Below are positions 1 through 8,102 of a DNA stretch of 64,000 bases, piece after piece. The DNA comes from Spiro-02 sp034114085 (GTDB taxonomy: Bacteria > Spirochaetota > Spirochaetia > Sphaerochaetales > Sphaerochaetaceae). The position numbers and the translations under genes were made by a program. The stretch covers positions 12,679 to 76,678 of the forward strand of contig JAXEWB010000024.1 in the NCBI GenBank assembly GCA_034114085.1. The letters are read 5' to 3'. The notes beneath the pieces were generated by a model. The model searched no databases, was not told where the DNA came from, and saw only the letters and a program-made list of their open reading frames with translations. Each line of letters starts with the position of its first letter. Positions within the stretch are counted from its first letter, which is position 1.

Positions 1-2
1 AA

Positions 3-878
3 CCGATGCTTTCCATGATGCTTATGGAATCGCAGCCCTCGGCAATCAGAATTTCCATCGGTCTGTTGTTCGTCCACAACACGGAGGGGTTGTCCTCGGG
101 CGAGGCTCCGACGGTCGCATCGCCATCCATTGAATGGTCCGCCGTACATCCTTTTCTTGCATTTGTGGCGTTGGGCAAGGTCGAATCCAGTCCTGTGCCA
201 TTCATGGGTTTTGCCATCCGGTCCGGCGTCTCTTTCAGGATGGGGTTTGATCGTTCCCTCGGCTATGGCGCGACCAGCGGCTGGTTTGTTACTGCGAAAC
301 GCCGGGAGACTGAGATCGAAGCGTATTGGAAGCACGACGCAGGTGGATTCCAGTTGACCTCGCCAGTCGGTCCGCAACAACGGCCAATTCAACTGTCGCG
401 GTTGGTTTTGCGTTACTGTGCATCATGGTTCCTTGTGGAATGCCAGTATGATGACACCCTGTACCAGCCCCCGGTGCATGGAGGTTCGCGGCAACGTCGA
501 AAAGCTACGGGCGATATATCATTCTCAATATTGAGCAAGGCTGCTTCATATAAGGTGTTCGTCAAAGATGCTGCGACATGGTTTCCAGATGGAAGGCGGA
601 GCGGAATCCGTACCCTTGGGATCAACCTGAAAAACACTGTCCGGGGAGTGTCGTGCATACTGACGGGCGAAGTCGCATGGTTACGCGGCGGCGGAAACCT
701 GCCGGAGTTGTTCGGAGGGTATAAGCTCCTGCTGGATGTCGGTATCGCCCGCATCTCGTGGAGTGCGGACGCATTCTTCGTCTCCTTGAAGTTGCGCGAA
801 TCGTTGCGCAACGGCAGCCTGACTTGTTCCATCGATACGAAAAGACGTTTTTCTCTTTCGTTTTCACTATCGTTGTGA
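3..878 (+). CDS. C-terminal part of a probable outer-membrane beta-barrel protein (5' truncated)
   Basis: The reading frame is open to the left edge of the window, so the true start lies outside and only about 290 residues are visible. The protein has alternating hydrophobic and polar residues in short stretches separated by Gly/Asn/Asp turns, for example DISFSILSKAASYKVFVKDA and LLLDVGIARISWSADAFF, and it ends in alternating Ser/Leu/Phe (SLSFSLSL). This is typical of amphipathic strands of an outer-membrane barrel. No family could be named. It is about as plausible as the other barrel proteins at 36-41 kb, but similarity to them is not obvious by eye. The opposite-strand frames are arginine-rich and unlikely to be coding. 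No terminator is visible in the 220 bp before the next gene. Confidence 0.5.
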   Translation, partial: PMLSMMLMESQPSAIRISIGLLFVHNTEGLSSGEAPTVASPSIEWSAVHPFLAFVALGKVESSPVPFMGFAIRSGVSFRMGFDRSLGYGATSGWFVTAKRRETEIEAYWKHDAGGFQLTSPVGPQQRPIQLSRLVLRYCASWFLVECQYDDTLYQPPVHGGSRQRRKATGDISFSILSKAASYKVFVKDAATWFPDGRRSGIRTLGINLKNTVRGVSCILTGEVAWLRGGGNLPELFGGYKLLLDVGIARISWSADAFFVSLKLRESLRNGSLTCSIDTKRRFSLSFSLSL

Positions 879-1098
879 CTGTTGCGTTTCGATACATAGT
901 CCTCTCGCGACATGAGAATTTTAAGCCGTGTCGTTTTCTATTGATGTTGGTTCATGGCATATATTTTTGTGATGTTACGGAATAAATGATTTGGCGGACG
1001 CTGTTTTTATCTGAGGGATGGTCTGATGTCATTGAAATAATATGAAGACTTTCTGTAATATGGAAAATGCGCCGAATCAGACAAAGGAACAAGCTTCA

Positions 1099-2154
1099 AT
1101 GAAGAATAAAAATAAAAGTATGGTTGCGACGTTTCATGCGTTGTTGGCCGCAGTGTTCTATTCCCTGAACACCCCGTTGTCAAAGGTGTTGTTAAACGAT
1201 GTGCCGCCGACTTATATGGCGGCGTTTTTGTACCTGGGCGCAGGGGGTGGTGTCGGTCTGATGTATTTATTCCATTGGAAGAATGAGGATAAAGATGAAC
1301 GACTCGGGAAAAGCGATCTGCCGTATGCTTTTGGAATGATAACGTTGGATATACTGGCGCCAATTTTTCTCATGGTGGGCATAAATATCGGTTCCGCTTC
1401 AAATGCATCATTGCTTGGGAATTTTGAAATTGTGGCGACAGCAGTGATAGCATTGCTGTTTTTCAAGGAGGCTGTATCAAGCAGGCTATGGATAGCGATA
1501 GGGTTTATTACACTCTCCAGCATCATTCTATCTTTTGAAGGCGGCACTAGCTTTGAGTTTTCATATGGTTCTCTTTTTGTGCTTATGGCCACGATCTGCT
1601 GGGGTCTTGAAAACAACTGTACGAGAAGCATATCGGATAAGAGTACTTATCAGATTGTAACATTGAAGGGCGTATTGTCTGGTAGCGGTTCATTTGTCGT
1701 AGCGTCTACGCTGGGAGAGAAACTGCCTGAATTGAGATTTATCATATATGCGTCGCTACTGGGTTTTGTCGCATATGGCCTGAGCATTTTCATGTATGTC
1801 AGGGCGCAACGCAATCTAGGGGCTGCGAAGACAAGCGCCTATTATGCGTTCGCTCCATTTATCGGCGCTTTTCTGTCTTTTGTTTTAAATGGAGAACATC
1901 TAACGCTGATTTACATGGTCGCGCTCTCTTTTATGGTTGTCGGCACAGTATTTGTCGTGCTTGATACAATGGTCAAGCACCATGCGCATCTGCATGTTCA
2001 TTCTGTTGAACATACCCATGGCGGTGTTGCTCATACGCATGTAATTATGCACAGCCATGGACATAACCATATCGTGGGGGCTGAAAAACATGAACATCGT
2101 CATAAAGATTATGGACCGAGTGAAGAGCATATGACCGCCCATGCCAACCCGTAG
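1099..2154 (+). CDS. EamA/DMT-family transporter with histidine-rich C-terminal tail
   Basis: Inner-membrane permease of the drug/metabolite transporter superfamily, predicted to have ten membrane helices in two EamA repeats (roughly residues 10-145 and 155-290). Seen: hydrophobic segments starting at ATFHALLAAVFYSLNTPLSK, the typical paired helices, and a final helix ending in VVLDTMV. The substrate cannot be told from sequence. The odd part is the last 60 residues or so, which carry about 18 histidines in HxH and HSHGHNH patterns and would lie in the cytoplasm or periplasm as a metal-binding tail, like those of Zn/Ni/Co transporters. I chose the ATG at 1099 because AAGGA lies 9 bases upstream; an in-frame ATG at 1042 would add 19 polar residues. 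It stands alone, convergent with murB. Confidence 0.85.
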   Translation: MKNKNKSMVATFHALLAAVFYSLNTPLSKVLLNDVPPTYMAAFLYLGAGGGVGLMYLFHWKNEDKDERLGKSDLPYAFGMITLDILAPIFLMVGINIGSASNASLLGNFEIVATAVIALLFFKEAVSSRLWIAIGFITLSSIILSFEGGTSFEFSYGSLFVLMATICWGLENNCTRSISDKSTYQIVTLKGVLSGSGSFVVASTLGEKLPELRFIIYASLLGFVAYGLSIFMYVRAQRNLGAAKTSAYYAFAPFIGAFLSFVLNGEHLTLIYMVALSFMVVGTVFVVLDTMVKHHAHLHVHSVEHTHGGVAHTHVIMHSHGHNHIVGAEKHEHRHKDYGPSEEHMTAHANP

Positions 2155-2244
2155 GCGCATTATGTTTCCGTGATATTTCAAGGAAATTGATTGCCTCGTA
2201 GCTTGAATTCTTCTTGTAGCCGAAGAATTGAAGTGTTCAACCCA

Positions 2245-3168
2245 TCAGCTTGGTTGGAAATCTTCTTCTCTCCAATCTCCGATCAATTTGATTTCGCGTT
2301 GGAGGTCAATGCCGGTAGCTTCCAGCACCGTGCGTCTGGCGATCTCCGCCAATCGCCAGATATCCAAACTGGTCGCCTTGTGTTCTGGATTTAAAAAGAA
2401 ATTTGCATGAGCGACGCTGATTTGCGCTCCTCCATACCGACGGCCCTTGAGTCCGCGTTCCTCTATGAGTTTGCCTGCGAACAGTCCTTCTTTCGGATTC
2501 TTGAACATGCTTCCAGCCGATGGATAGTCATATTGCCCCGTCTGCCTTCTTTTTGTTTTTGCCTGTTCCTTGCGAAGCCTCGCTTCGGCGGTCTGGTTCG
2601 TCGGCGCCAGCCTAAAGCCCGCTTCAAAAATGACCAAATCGTCCCTATCTGAAAAAGGAGAGTGCCTGTAGGAGAACAGATCTGTAGTCGCTTCCATTCT
2701 ATGGAGGTTTCCGTCCAGCGTCAGATAGTCGATGTATTCCAATGACTGGCTGATCTGTAGTCCCGGTACTCCTGCATTGCCCGCGATTGCACCGCCGACC
2801 GTCCCCGGTATGCCCCCCAGCCGCTCCATCCCCGCAAGTCCGTTCTCAATTGCAAAATTGATTGCCTTGTCTAACGATAAGCCGCATCGGCTACAGAGAA
2901 GTTCACCCCGTACATGGCAACTGGTAAGCTTGCGGGTGAACAACACCATTCCCCGGATACCCCGGTCGCTGACTAGGACATTCGAACCGCCGCCAAGGAT
3001 AGTGAGCGGCAGTTGCCGTTGTCGCACGAATTCTAGCGTTTCCCTAAGTTCTTGCAATGAAGTCGGAGTGGCCGTGTAATCCGCCGTACCGCCACATTTA
3101 AAGGTTGTATGTTCGGCAATGGATTCGTTTTGTGTAATCAGGTTCTCATATGATGATTGTTCGTCCAT
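2245..3168 (-). CDS. murB: UDP-N-acetylenolpyruvoylglucosamine reductase MurB
   Basis: Reduces UDP-GlcNAc-enolpyruvate to UDP-MurNAc with NADPH and FAD, the second committed step of peptidoglycan synthesis, in the cytoplasm. Seen: the FAD-binding stretch LTILGGGSNVLVSD, the family signature MERLGGIPGTVGGAIAGNAG, SYRHSPF with the conserved arginine, and YPSAGSMFKNP carrying the catalytic serine of the short (type II) enzymes. At about 308 residues it has type II length. The start at 3168 is preceded by AGGA on the minus strand; longer in-frame starts (3195, 3303) have no ribosome site and would run into the cysS leader. It is divergent from cysS, so the 230 bp between them should hold both promoters. 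A functional cell wall is implied. Confidence 0.95.
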   Translation of the reverse strand: MDEQSSYENLITQNESIAEHTTFKCGGTADYTATPTSLQELRETLEFVRQRQLPLTILGGGSNVLVSDRGIRGMVLFTRKLTSCHVRGELLCSRCGLSLDKAINFAIENGLAGMERLGGIPGTVGGAIAGNAGVPGLQISQSLEYIDYLTLDGNLHRMEATTDLFSYRHSPFSDRDDLVIFEAGFRLAPTNQTAEARLRKEQAKTKRRQTGQYDYPSAGSMFKNPKEGLFAGKLIEERGLKGRRYGGAQISVAHANFFLNPEHKATSLDIWRLAEIARRTVLEATGIDLQREIKLIGDWREEDFQPS

Positions 3169-3397
3169 ATTGGTCGTCCTTATTTGAATATCCATTTTGT
3201 TATTGATGATGATGTTGTTGGAGTGCACGACTCTCCCGTTGTAAGGAGTGTCTGAAATAGGCAAGTCGGGCCGGCTTGTCAAAGCCAGCATTGATTTTTT
3301 CACCGGTATTGCTTATTGTTGTATCCATACGGGTATATTATCCCGTTTTGCTGGCTCAGACAACAAACATCTGTGCTGGCTGAAGGAGCCCAAAATC

Positions 3398-4813
3398 ATG
3401 TCAGTTTTTTTGTACAACACGATGTCCCGCAGTGTCGAACCGTTCAAGCCTATTTCTGATGAACATGTAACGATGTACTGTTGCGGGCCGACCGTGTACA
3501 ACTACGCCCATATTGGAAACCTTCGCACCTATATCTTTGAAGATGTGCTTAAGCGTACTCTGCTTCATGCGGGTTACAAGGTAAAGCATGTCATGAACAT
3601 CACCGACGTCGGCCACCTGACTGGAGACGGTGACGACGGCGAAGACAAGATGGAGAAAAGCGCGCGGGAATCAGGCAAAAGCGTCTGGGATATCGCGTGT
3701 TTCTATACCGAAGCGTTTTTCAAGGACTTTGATGCCCTTCACAATATTCGTCCTGACATCATCTGTAAAGCGACTGACCACATTTCCGACATGATCGCAT
3801 TGATCAAGCGTTTGGAAGTCGGCGGACATACGTACATCGCCGGAGGAAACGTCTACTTCAGTATCGACACCTTCCCCGACTACGGCAAACTGGCTCGCCT
3901 GGATTTGAACGAACTCCGCAGTGGTGCGCGCATTGACGTGGACGACAACAAGCGCAATCCCAAGGATTTCGTCCTGTGGTTCACCAACAGCAAGTTCGGA
4001 GAGCAGGCGATGATGTGGGATTCACCATGGGGAAGGGGGTATCCCGGCTGGCATGTCGAATGCTCCGCCATGAGCATGAAATATCTCGGTGAGCATTTCG
4101 ACATCCATTGCGGAGGGATCGACGCGATTCCCGTCCATCATACCAATGAAATAGCGCAGAGCGAAGCCGCGACTGGCCATACGTGGGTCAACTATTGGTT
4201 GCATGGAGAATTCCTGTTGAACGACACGGGTAAGATGAGCAAAAGCTCCGGTGAGTTCCTTACCTTGCCTGTTATAATCGGCAAGGGCTATGAGCCTGTG
4301 GACTATCGGTATTTCATTCTCGGTGGACACTATCGTTCTCAGCTCAGGTTCTCGTGGCAGGCTTTGGACACCGCCAGGACCAGCCGCAAGAACCTGTTCG
4401 ATCGTATCGCTTCCCTCAAGGCTGAGACGGCGCCTGCCAGTGAACTTGGCGCCGTTGCGTCAAAATGGGCAGCTTTGTTCGACGAGCATCTGTTCAATGA
4501 CTTGAACGCACCCCGCGGCCTCGCCGACCTTTGGGGAGTGTTGAAGGACGATGCTGTTCCTGCGGCTGAAAAGCTTGCCGCCGCTTATGGCATGGATGCC
4601 GTCCTGGGGTTCGGGCTGGAAACTGTGCGGGCCAGGAAACAGGAAGATGAACTGGTCGACGATCCCCAGGCATTGGCGTTGGTGGAGCAGCGCGCAGTAG
4701 CTAAAAAAGCACGCGACTTCAAGCTCGCCGATGAAATCAGAGCCAAGCTGGATACCTTGGGGTATATTGTAAAAGACACACCTACAGGGACTACGCTTGT
4801 AAAAAAGATGTAA
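3398..4813 (+). CDS. cysS: Cysteine--tRNA ligase
   Basis: Class I aminoacyl-tRNA synthetase that charges tRNA-Cys. Seen: Zn-binding Cys at residues 28/29 in YCCGPTVY, the HIGH-type motif AHIGN at 37-41, GWHVECSAM and HTNEIAQSEA with the other Zn ligands, and KMSKS at 279-283, followed by the DALR-type anticodon-binding tail. The 471-residue length is normal. The start at 3398 follows AAGGAG by about 11 bases; an upstream extension of the frame (from 3248) is unlikely because it would overlap the divergent murB leader. Only 28 bases separate its stop from the sigma-factor start, so cysS probably forms an operon with the sigma/anti-sigma pair, an unusual partnership. Confidence 0.97.
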   Translation: MSVFLYNTMSRSVEPFKPISDEHVTMYCCGPTVYNYAHIGNLRTYIFEDVLKRTLLHAGYKVKHVMNITDVGHLTGDGDDGEDKMEKSARESGKSVWDIACFYTEAFFKDFDALHNIRPDIICKATDHISDMIALIKRLEVGGHTYIAGGNVYFSIDTFPDYGKLARLDLNELRSGARIDVDDNKRNPKDFVLWFTNSKFGEQAMMWDSPWGRGYPGWHVECSAMSMKYLGEHFDIHCGGIDAIPVHHTNEIAQSEAATGHTWVNYWLHGEFLLNDTGKMSKSSGEFLTLPVIIGKGYEPVDYRYFILGGHYRSQLRFSWQALDTARTSRKNLFDRIASLKAETAPASELGAVASKWAALFDEHLFNDLNAPRGLADLWGVLKDDAVPAAEKLAAAYGMDAVLGFGLETVRARKQEDELVDDPQALALVEQRAVAKKARDFKLADEIRAKLDTLGYIVKDTPTGTTLVKKM

Positions 4814-4841
4814 CCAACATCAAGGTTTGTTGTTAAGGATT

Positions 4842-5372
4842 ATGGAAATCAAAAGTAGCGACGAGCAGACATTTCGGCAAGTCTATGAGGATGTATTTCC
4901 TATTGTGATGAAAGTTGCGTACCATGTGACTTTCAACATTGATGTAGCCGAGGATATCTGCCAGGAAGCGTTCATCAGGTTCTATGACAAGGGCATGGAG
5001 TTCGCTTCCGAGGATGACGCCAAGTATTGGCTGATCCGGGTGACGAAGAATCTCGCCATCAACCATGTGAAACGCAAGATGCGGGAGCAGGGGATGGTGG
5101 ACAAGATCAAGAAGATGCCGGCTCCTGGTTCATATAAAGACGGTGGGGATGAGCTGGTATTCAAGGAGACTCGGGCGTTGGTGCGTGAGGCCGTTGAAAA
5201 GCTACCGGAGAAGTTCCGGTCTGTCATCGTACTGAAAGAGTACGCTGATATGGATTACAAACAGATCGGCAAGGTTCTCCAGATTTCTGAAAGCAACGTG
5301 AAGGTCAGAGTGCATCGGGCCCGTAAGATGATGGAGTCGATGCTAGACCGGGAGGAAGTGAATGTGCCTTGA
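4842..5372 (+). CDS. RNA polymerase sigma factor, ECF type
   Basis: Small sigma-70 family factor with only regions 2 and 4. Region 2 spans roughly residues 10-75 (VYEDVFPIVMKVAYHVT, EDICQEAFIRFYDK, YWLIRVTKNLAINHVKR) and region 4 roughly 110-165 (LPEKFRSVIVLKEYADMDYK followed by a helix-turn-helix and VRVHRARK). It would direct polymerase to a private set of promoters until held by the anti-sigma factor encoded next, whose start overlaps its end by 11 bases. ATG 4842 has AAGGA only two bases upstream; a TTG at 4827 is an alternative. The regulon cannot be read from this window; no duplicated ECF-type promoter was recognised near the operon. Confidence 0.92.
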   Translation: MEIKSSDEQTFRQVYEDVFPIVMKVAYHVTFNIDVAEDICQEAFIRFYDKGMEFASEDDAKYWLIRVTKNLAINHVKRKMREQGMVDKIKKMPAPGSYKDGGDELVFKETRALVREAVEKLPEKFRSVIVLKEYADMDYKQIGKVLQISESNVKVRVHRARKMMESMLDREEVNVP

Positions 5373-5961
5373 TGACCAGATACTCAACACCTATCTTGAC
5401 GGTGAACTGGCGGAGCCGTGGAAGACCCAGGTAGAGGAGCATCTCAGCTATTGTCCGGCTTGTAAAGCCCGGTTTGAACAATTGCGGAAGCTCCATGAGG
5501 TCATCGCGGGAGCTGTTCTCACCGATGAAGAGATTGCTCCGCATCAGGCGAAGGTTCTTTCTTTCATTGAACACAACTATCTGGACAAGCATAAGAAAGT
5601 GAGTTTCTTTCGCCGTAAGCTAAAAGTCGGTATTCCAACGATCATCACCGCCGCCGCGGCGTTCGTGGTTGTGTTTATCGGCGCATTTGTCCTGTTCGGG
5701 ACCAATGGACAGCAGACCGCGGAGATCATCCCCGGCATGACGATGACCGTGGATAGCGCGAACATCATGCAGGTCCGCGCATCGGACAACATCGCCGCGT
5801 CCCGTACTTTGGACAGTTATTCCCTTGAGGAGATCCTCAAGTATCTTGACGGAAAAGGATATGATGTAGATGTTCGGCTGAAGGGCATCACACCGTTGGA
5901 CCAGGATCCTTCCGTAAATCAGGATTCCTTGGGGGATATCGCTAATGAGCCTGTACTTTGA
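5362..5961 (+). CDS. Zinc-finger anti-sigma factor, membrane anchored
   Basis: Predicted partner that binds and silences the sigma factor encoded just upstream, with which it overlaps by 11 bases (translational coupling). Seen: a ZAS-type N-terminus with the H27-x3-C31-x2-C34 signature (HLSYCPAC), a cytoplasmic linker, one membrane helix around residues 90-114 (VGIPTIITAAAAFVVVFIGA), and an extracytoplasmic domain of about 85 residues containing a LEEILKYLDGKGYDVDVRL segment. The topology lets the outer domain sense envelope conditions and release the sigma factor. The outer domain was not recognised as a known family. A strong terminator follows 30 bases after the stop, so the operon ends here. 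Confidence 0.88.
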   Translation: MCLDDQILNTYLDGELAEPWKTQVEEHLSYCPACKARFEQLRKLHEVIAGAVLTDEEIAPHQAKVLSFIEHNYLDKHKKVSFFRRKLKVGIPTIITAAAAFVVVFIGAFVLFGTNGQQTAEIIPGMTMTVDSANIMQVRASDNIAASRTLDSYSLEEILKYLDGKGYDVDVRLKGITPLDQDPSVNQDSLGDIANEPVL

Positions 5962-5993
5962 TCTGCAAAAACGGAGACAGGAGCAATGACATG

Positions 5994-6024
5994 AAATCCG
6001 GCGCTGAAAACGCCGGATTTTTTT
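5994..6024 (+). terminator. Rho-independent terminator after the anti-sigma gene
   Basis: Perfect 10-bp stem AAATCCGGCG / CGCCGGATTT with a 7-base loop, followed by a run of T. It closes the cysS-sigma-anti-sigma operon and separates it from glgA. Confidence 0.92.
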
Positions 6025-6192
6025 GATCCAAGGGGAAGCCTGCGACCGTCGGTACCGGCAGTTTAAAAAGCCGATCCCAAGCTTTATCATCACCAAAGAA
6101 AATCCTGGATTTCCGATATATAGCTTCCCGTGGACAAACTCCATGGGTTAGGGTAGAGTCTGAGGGAACAAAATTCACTCTAGGAACGGGTA

Positions 6193-7650
6193 ATGAAGAA
6201 AATCCTATTTGTCGCTTCTGAATGCGTGCCGTTCGTCAAGACGGGCGGGCTGGCCGATGTCGTAGGCAGTTTGCCCAAAAGCATAGACAAACGACAGTTC
6301 GACGTACGTGTCATCATTCCGAACTATCATGCCATCAAGGAAGAATACCGCAGTCAGCAACGGGTGCTATACTATTTTCAAATGGACGATAGAGTGTATG
6401 TTGGCGTCCATGAACTTGTACTCGATGGGATCACCTACTATTTTATTGACAATGAACGGTATTTCGGCGGTCTTGTGCCGTACTATGACATGTTTCAGGA
6501 TCTGGAACGGTTCGCATTCTTTTCCAAAGCGGTGCTGTCCAGTCTCCCGCTGATTGATTTCAGGCCGGACATCATCCATTGCCATGATTGGCAAGCCTCG
6601 CTGGTGCCCGTCTATCTGAACACCGTTTTCCAAGGCGATCCGTTTTTCCGTGGCATCCGCACGGTGATGACAATCCACAACATCCGCTTCCAGGGGACGT
6701 GGGATGTCGGTCATATCAGATGGGTTTCCGGCCTGCCCGACGAATGTTTCATGCCGGGGCGTCTGGTGAGTCCGTTCCAGGATCGCTCGGTGGAGTTCTC
6801 CAGTTGGAACTGTAGCATGCTTCGGGGCGGTATCGTGTATTCGGACTATGTCACTACTGTCAGCCGGACCTATGCTCAGGAGATTCAGACGATGAATTTC
6901 GGAGATGGTCTGGACGATATCCTCCGGTGGCGAAGCGACCGATTGATCGGAATCGTGAACGGAATCGACTACGATGTCTGGAACCCCATGACGGACGGAC
7001 TGCTCGCCACCCGCTATTCTGCCGGAGACGTCGTAAAAAAGAAAGTCGAAGACAAGCTGGCTTTGCAACAGGAACTTGGCATGGGACGGAACGGCGATGT
7101 CTTTACATTGGGGATCGTGTCCCGTCTGACCGACCAAAAGGGATTGGACCTCATCGACCAGATTATGGATCTGATCTGCCAGAAGGGGATCAATCTTGTC
7201 GTCTTGGGAACCGGTGACGGTCATTACGAGAACATGTTCCGGTATTATCAAGGCAAATATCCCGGTCGCGTGTCGGCGCAGATCTACTATTCCGAATCGC
7301 TCGCCCATAGAATCTACGCGGGTGTCGACGCATTGCTGATTCCGTCTGCCTTCGAGCCTTGCGGCCTTACCCAGTTGATTTCCCTCCGTTACGGTACTGT
7401 CCCCATAGTCCATGAGATTGGCGGCTTGAAGGATACCGTGGAACCCTACAATGAGTACGAGGACAAGGGGACCGGTTTTTCGTTCGCCGGTTATAGTTCT
7501 TGGGAGCTGATGGATCGCATCAACCACGCCCACTACATCTTCCAGCGATGCCCTGAATCCTGGCACCGTCTTCAGGTGCGTGGCATGGAACAGGACAATT
7601 CGTGGAAAAACTCCAGCGAAGAATACCAACGGATGTATGGCTGGATGTAA
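6193..7650 (+). CDS. glgA: Glycogen (starch) synthase
   Basis: GT5-family glycosyltransferase that extends alpha-1,4-glucan from ADP-glucose. Seen: N-terminal KTGGLADVVGSLP with the sugar-nucleotide-binding lysine at residue 16, DIIHCHDWQASLVPVYL, TIHNIRFQG, GIVNGIDYDVWNP, and the C-terminal donor-site signature PSAFEPCGLTQL near residue 385. The 485-residue length is standard. The start is preceded by TAGGAACGGGTA. It is flanked by the terminator at 5994-6024 and by a 6S-like RNA, so it is probably monocistronic; no glgC or glgB is nearby. It implies storage glycogen. Confidence 0.96.
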   Translation: MKKILFVASECVPFVKTGGLADVVGSLPKSIDKRQFDVRVIIPNYHAIKEEYRSQQRVLYYFQMDDRVYVGVHELVLDGITYYFIDNERYFGGLVPYYDMFQDLERFAFFSKAVLSSLPLIDFRPDIIHCHDWQASLVPVYLNTVFQGDPFFRGIRTVMTIHNIRFQGTWDVGHIRWVSGLPDECFMPGRLVSPFQDRSVEFSSWNCSMLRGGIVYSDYVTTVSRTYAQEIQTMNFGDGLDDILRWRSDRLIGIVNGIDYDVWNPMTDGLLATRYSAGDVVKKKVEDKLALQQELGMGRNGDVFTLGIVSRLTDQKGLDLIDQIMDLICQKGINLVVLGTGDGHYENMFRYYQGKYPGRVSAQIYYSESLAHRIYAGVDALLIPSAFEPCGLTQLISLRYGTVPIVHEIGGLKDTVEPYNEYEDKGTGFSFAGYSSWELMDRINHAHYIFQRCPESWHRLQVRGMEQDNSWKNSSEEYQRMYGWM

Positions 7651-7830
7651 TTTCGTTTGCTTGAGCGTCTTGCTTCAAAAACAAACCGTCACTTGAAAGA
7701 CTCAGATATATCATTATCTGGTATGTTGTTATTTCTGTTTTCTTATATAGGGCCGGTGGCATGTTGGTCGCTAGCTGATGGTGAGTTCATTTCTATCCGG
7801 TAGCATCGATGAAGTTGGGGCTGCTTCGGT
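7651..7830. other. Gene-free spacer after glgA
   Basis: No plausible gene. It contains a weak dyad, CAGATA...TATCTG at about 7703-7720, followed by a T-rich stretch, which may end the glgA transcript, and then runs into the promoter of the 6S-like RNA. Confidence 0.4.
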
Positions 7831-7836
7831 TATAAT
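7831..7836 (+). promoter_or_regulatory. -10 element of the 6S-like RNA
   Basis: Consensus TATAAT ending two bases before the long outer stem of the RNA candidate. The -35 is weak (GATGAA at 7808-7813 would be 17 bases upstream). With normal spacing, transcription would start near 7843, at the foot of the stem. Confidence 0.55.
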
Positions 7837-7838
7837 CA

Positions 7839-8046
7839 TAAGATAAAGTCCTGTTCGTTCCATGGAAGCCCCGTCTGACTACCGGAAAAACAGTCGGTGA
7901 GCCTGTTTTGAGGAATTGCGCGGAACGTAACTAACACCCGCTTCCTGCTTGCTGTGGAGACTGCATGTTTATCCAAACGACATAATCCCATCGCTTTGGG
8001 TGTACCATAAATATCAGGCTTCACCGCCACTTGGTGGATTGTCTTA
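7839..8046 (+). ncRNA. ssrS: Probable 6S RNA
   Basis: About 205 nt that fold into one long, interrupted hairpin, the shape of 6S RNA, which binds the housekeeping RNA polymerase holoenzyme and lowers transcription in slow growth. Pairings seen: the outer stem TAAGATAA (7839-7846) with TTGTCTTA (8039-8046), then TCC/GGA, GAAGCC (7865-7870) with GGCTTC (8017-8022), CAGTC (7891-7895) with GACTG (7959-7963), and an apical stem AGGAA / TTCCT. A GTCGGTGAGCCTG segment after the central loop resembles the GTTGGTGAGCATG of E. coli 6S RNA, and a small CCCA...TGGG hairpin lies on the 3' side of the bubble. A TATAAT sits just upstream. The main alternative is a valS leader; no T-box features were found. 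Confidence 0.6.
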
Positions 8047-8102
8047 ACAATGCATTTCTGCTACCATGAATCCACTATTTTTTGCTGCCAGGAGGCGTGC
8101 CA

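Noticed and set aside
413..913. Minus-strand gene opposite the first feature
   Set aside because: The product is Arg/Pro-rich without pattern, while the plus strand gives a barrel-like protein in an open frame reaching the window edge.
7836..8102. T-box leader of valS
   Set aside because: T-box leaders are mostly found in Firmicutes; no T-box sequence or specifier loop with a valine codon could be placed. The structure fits 6S RNA better.
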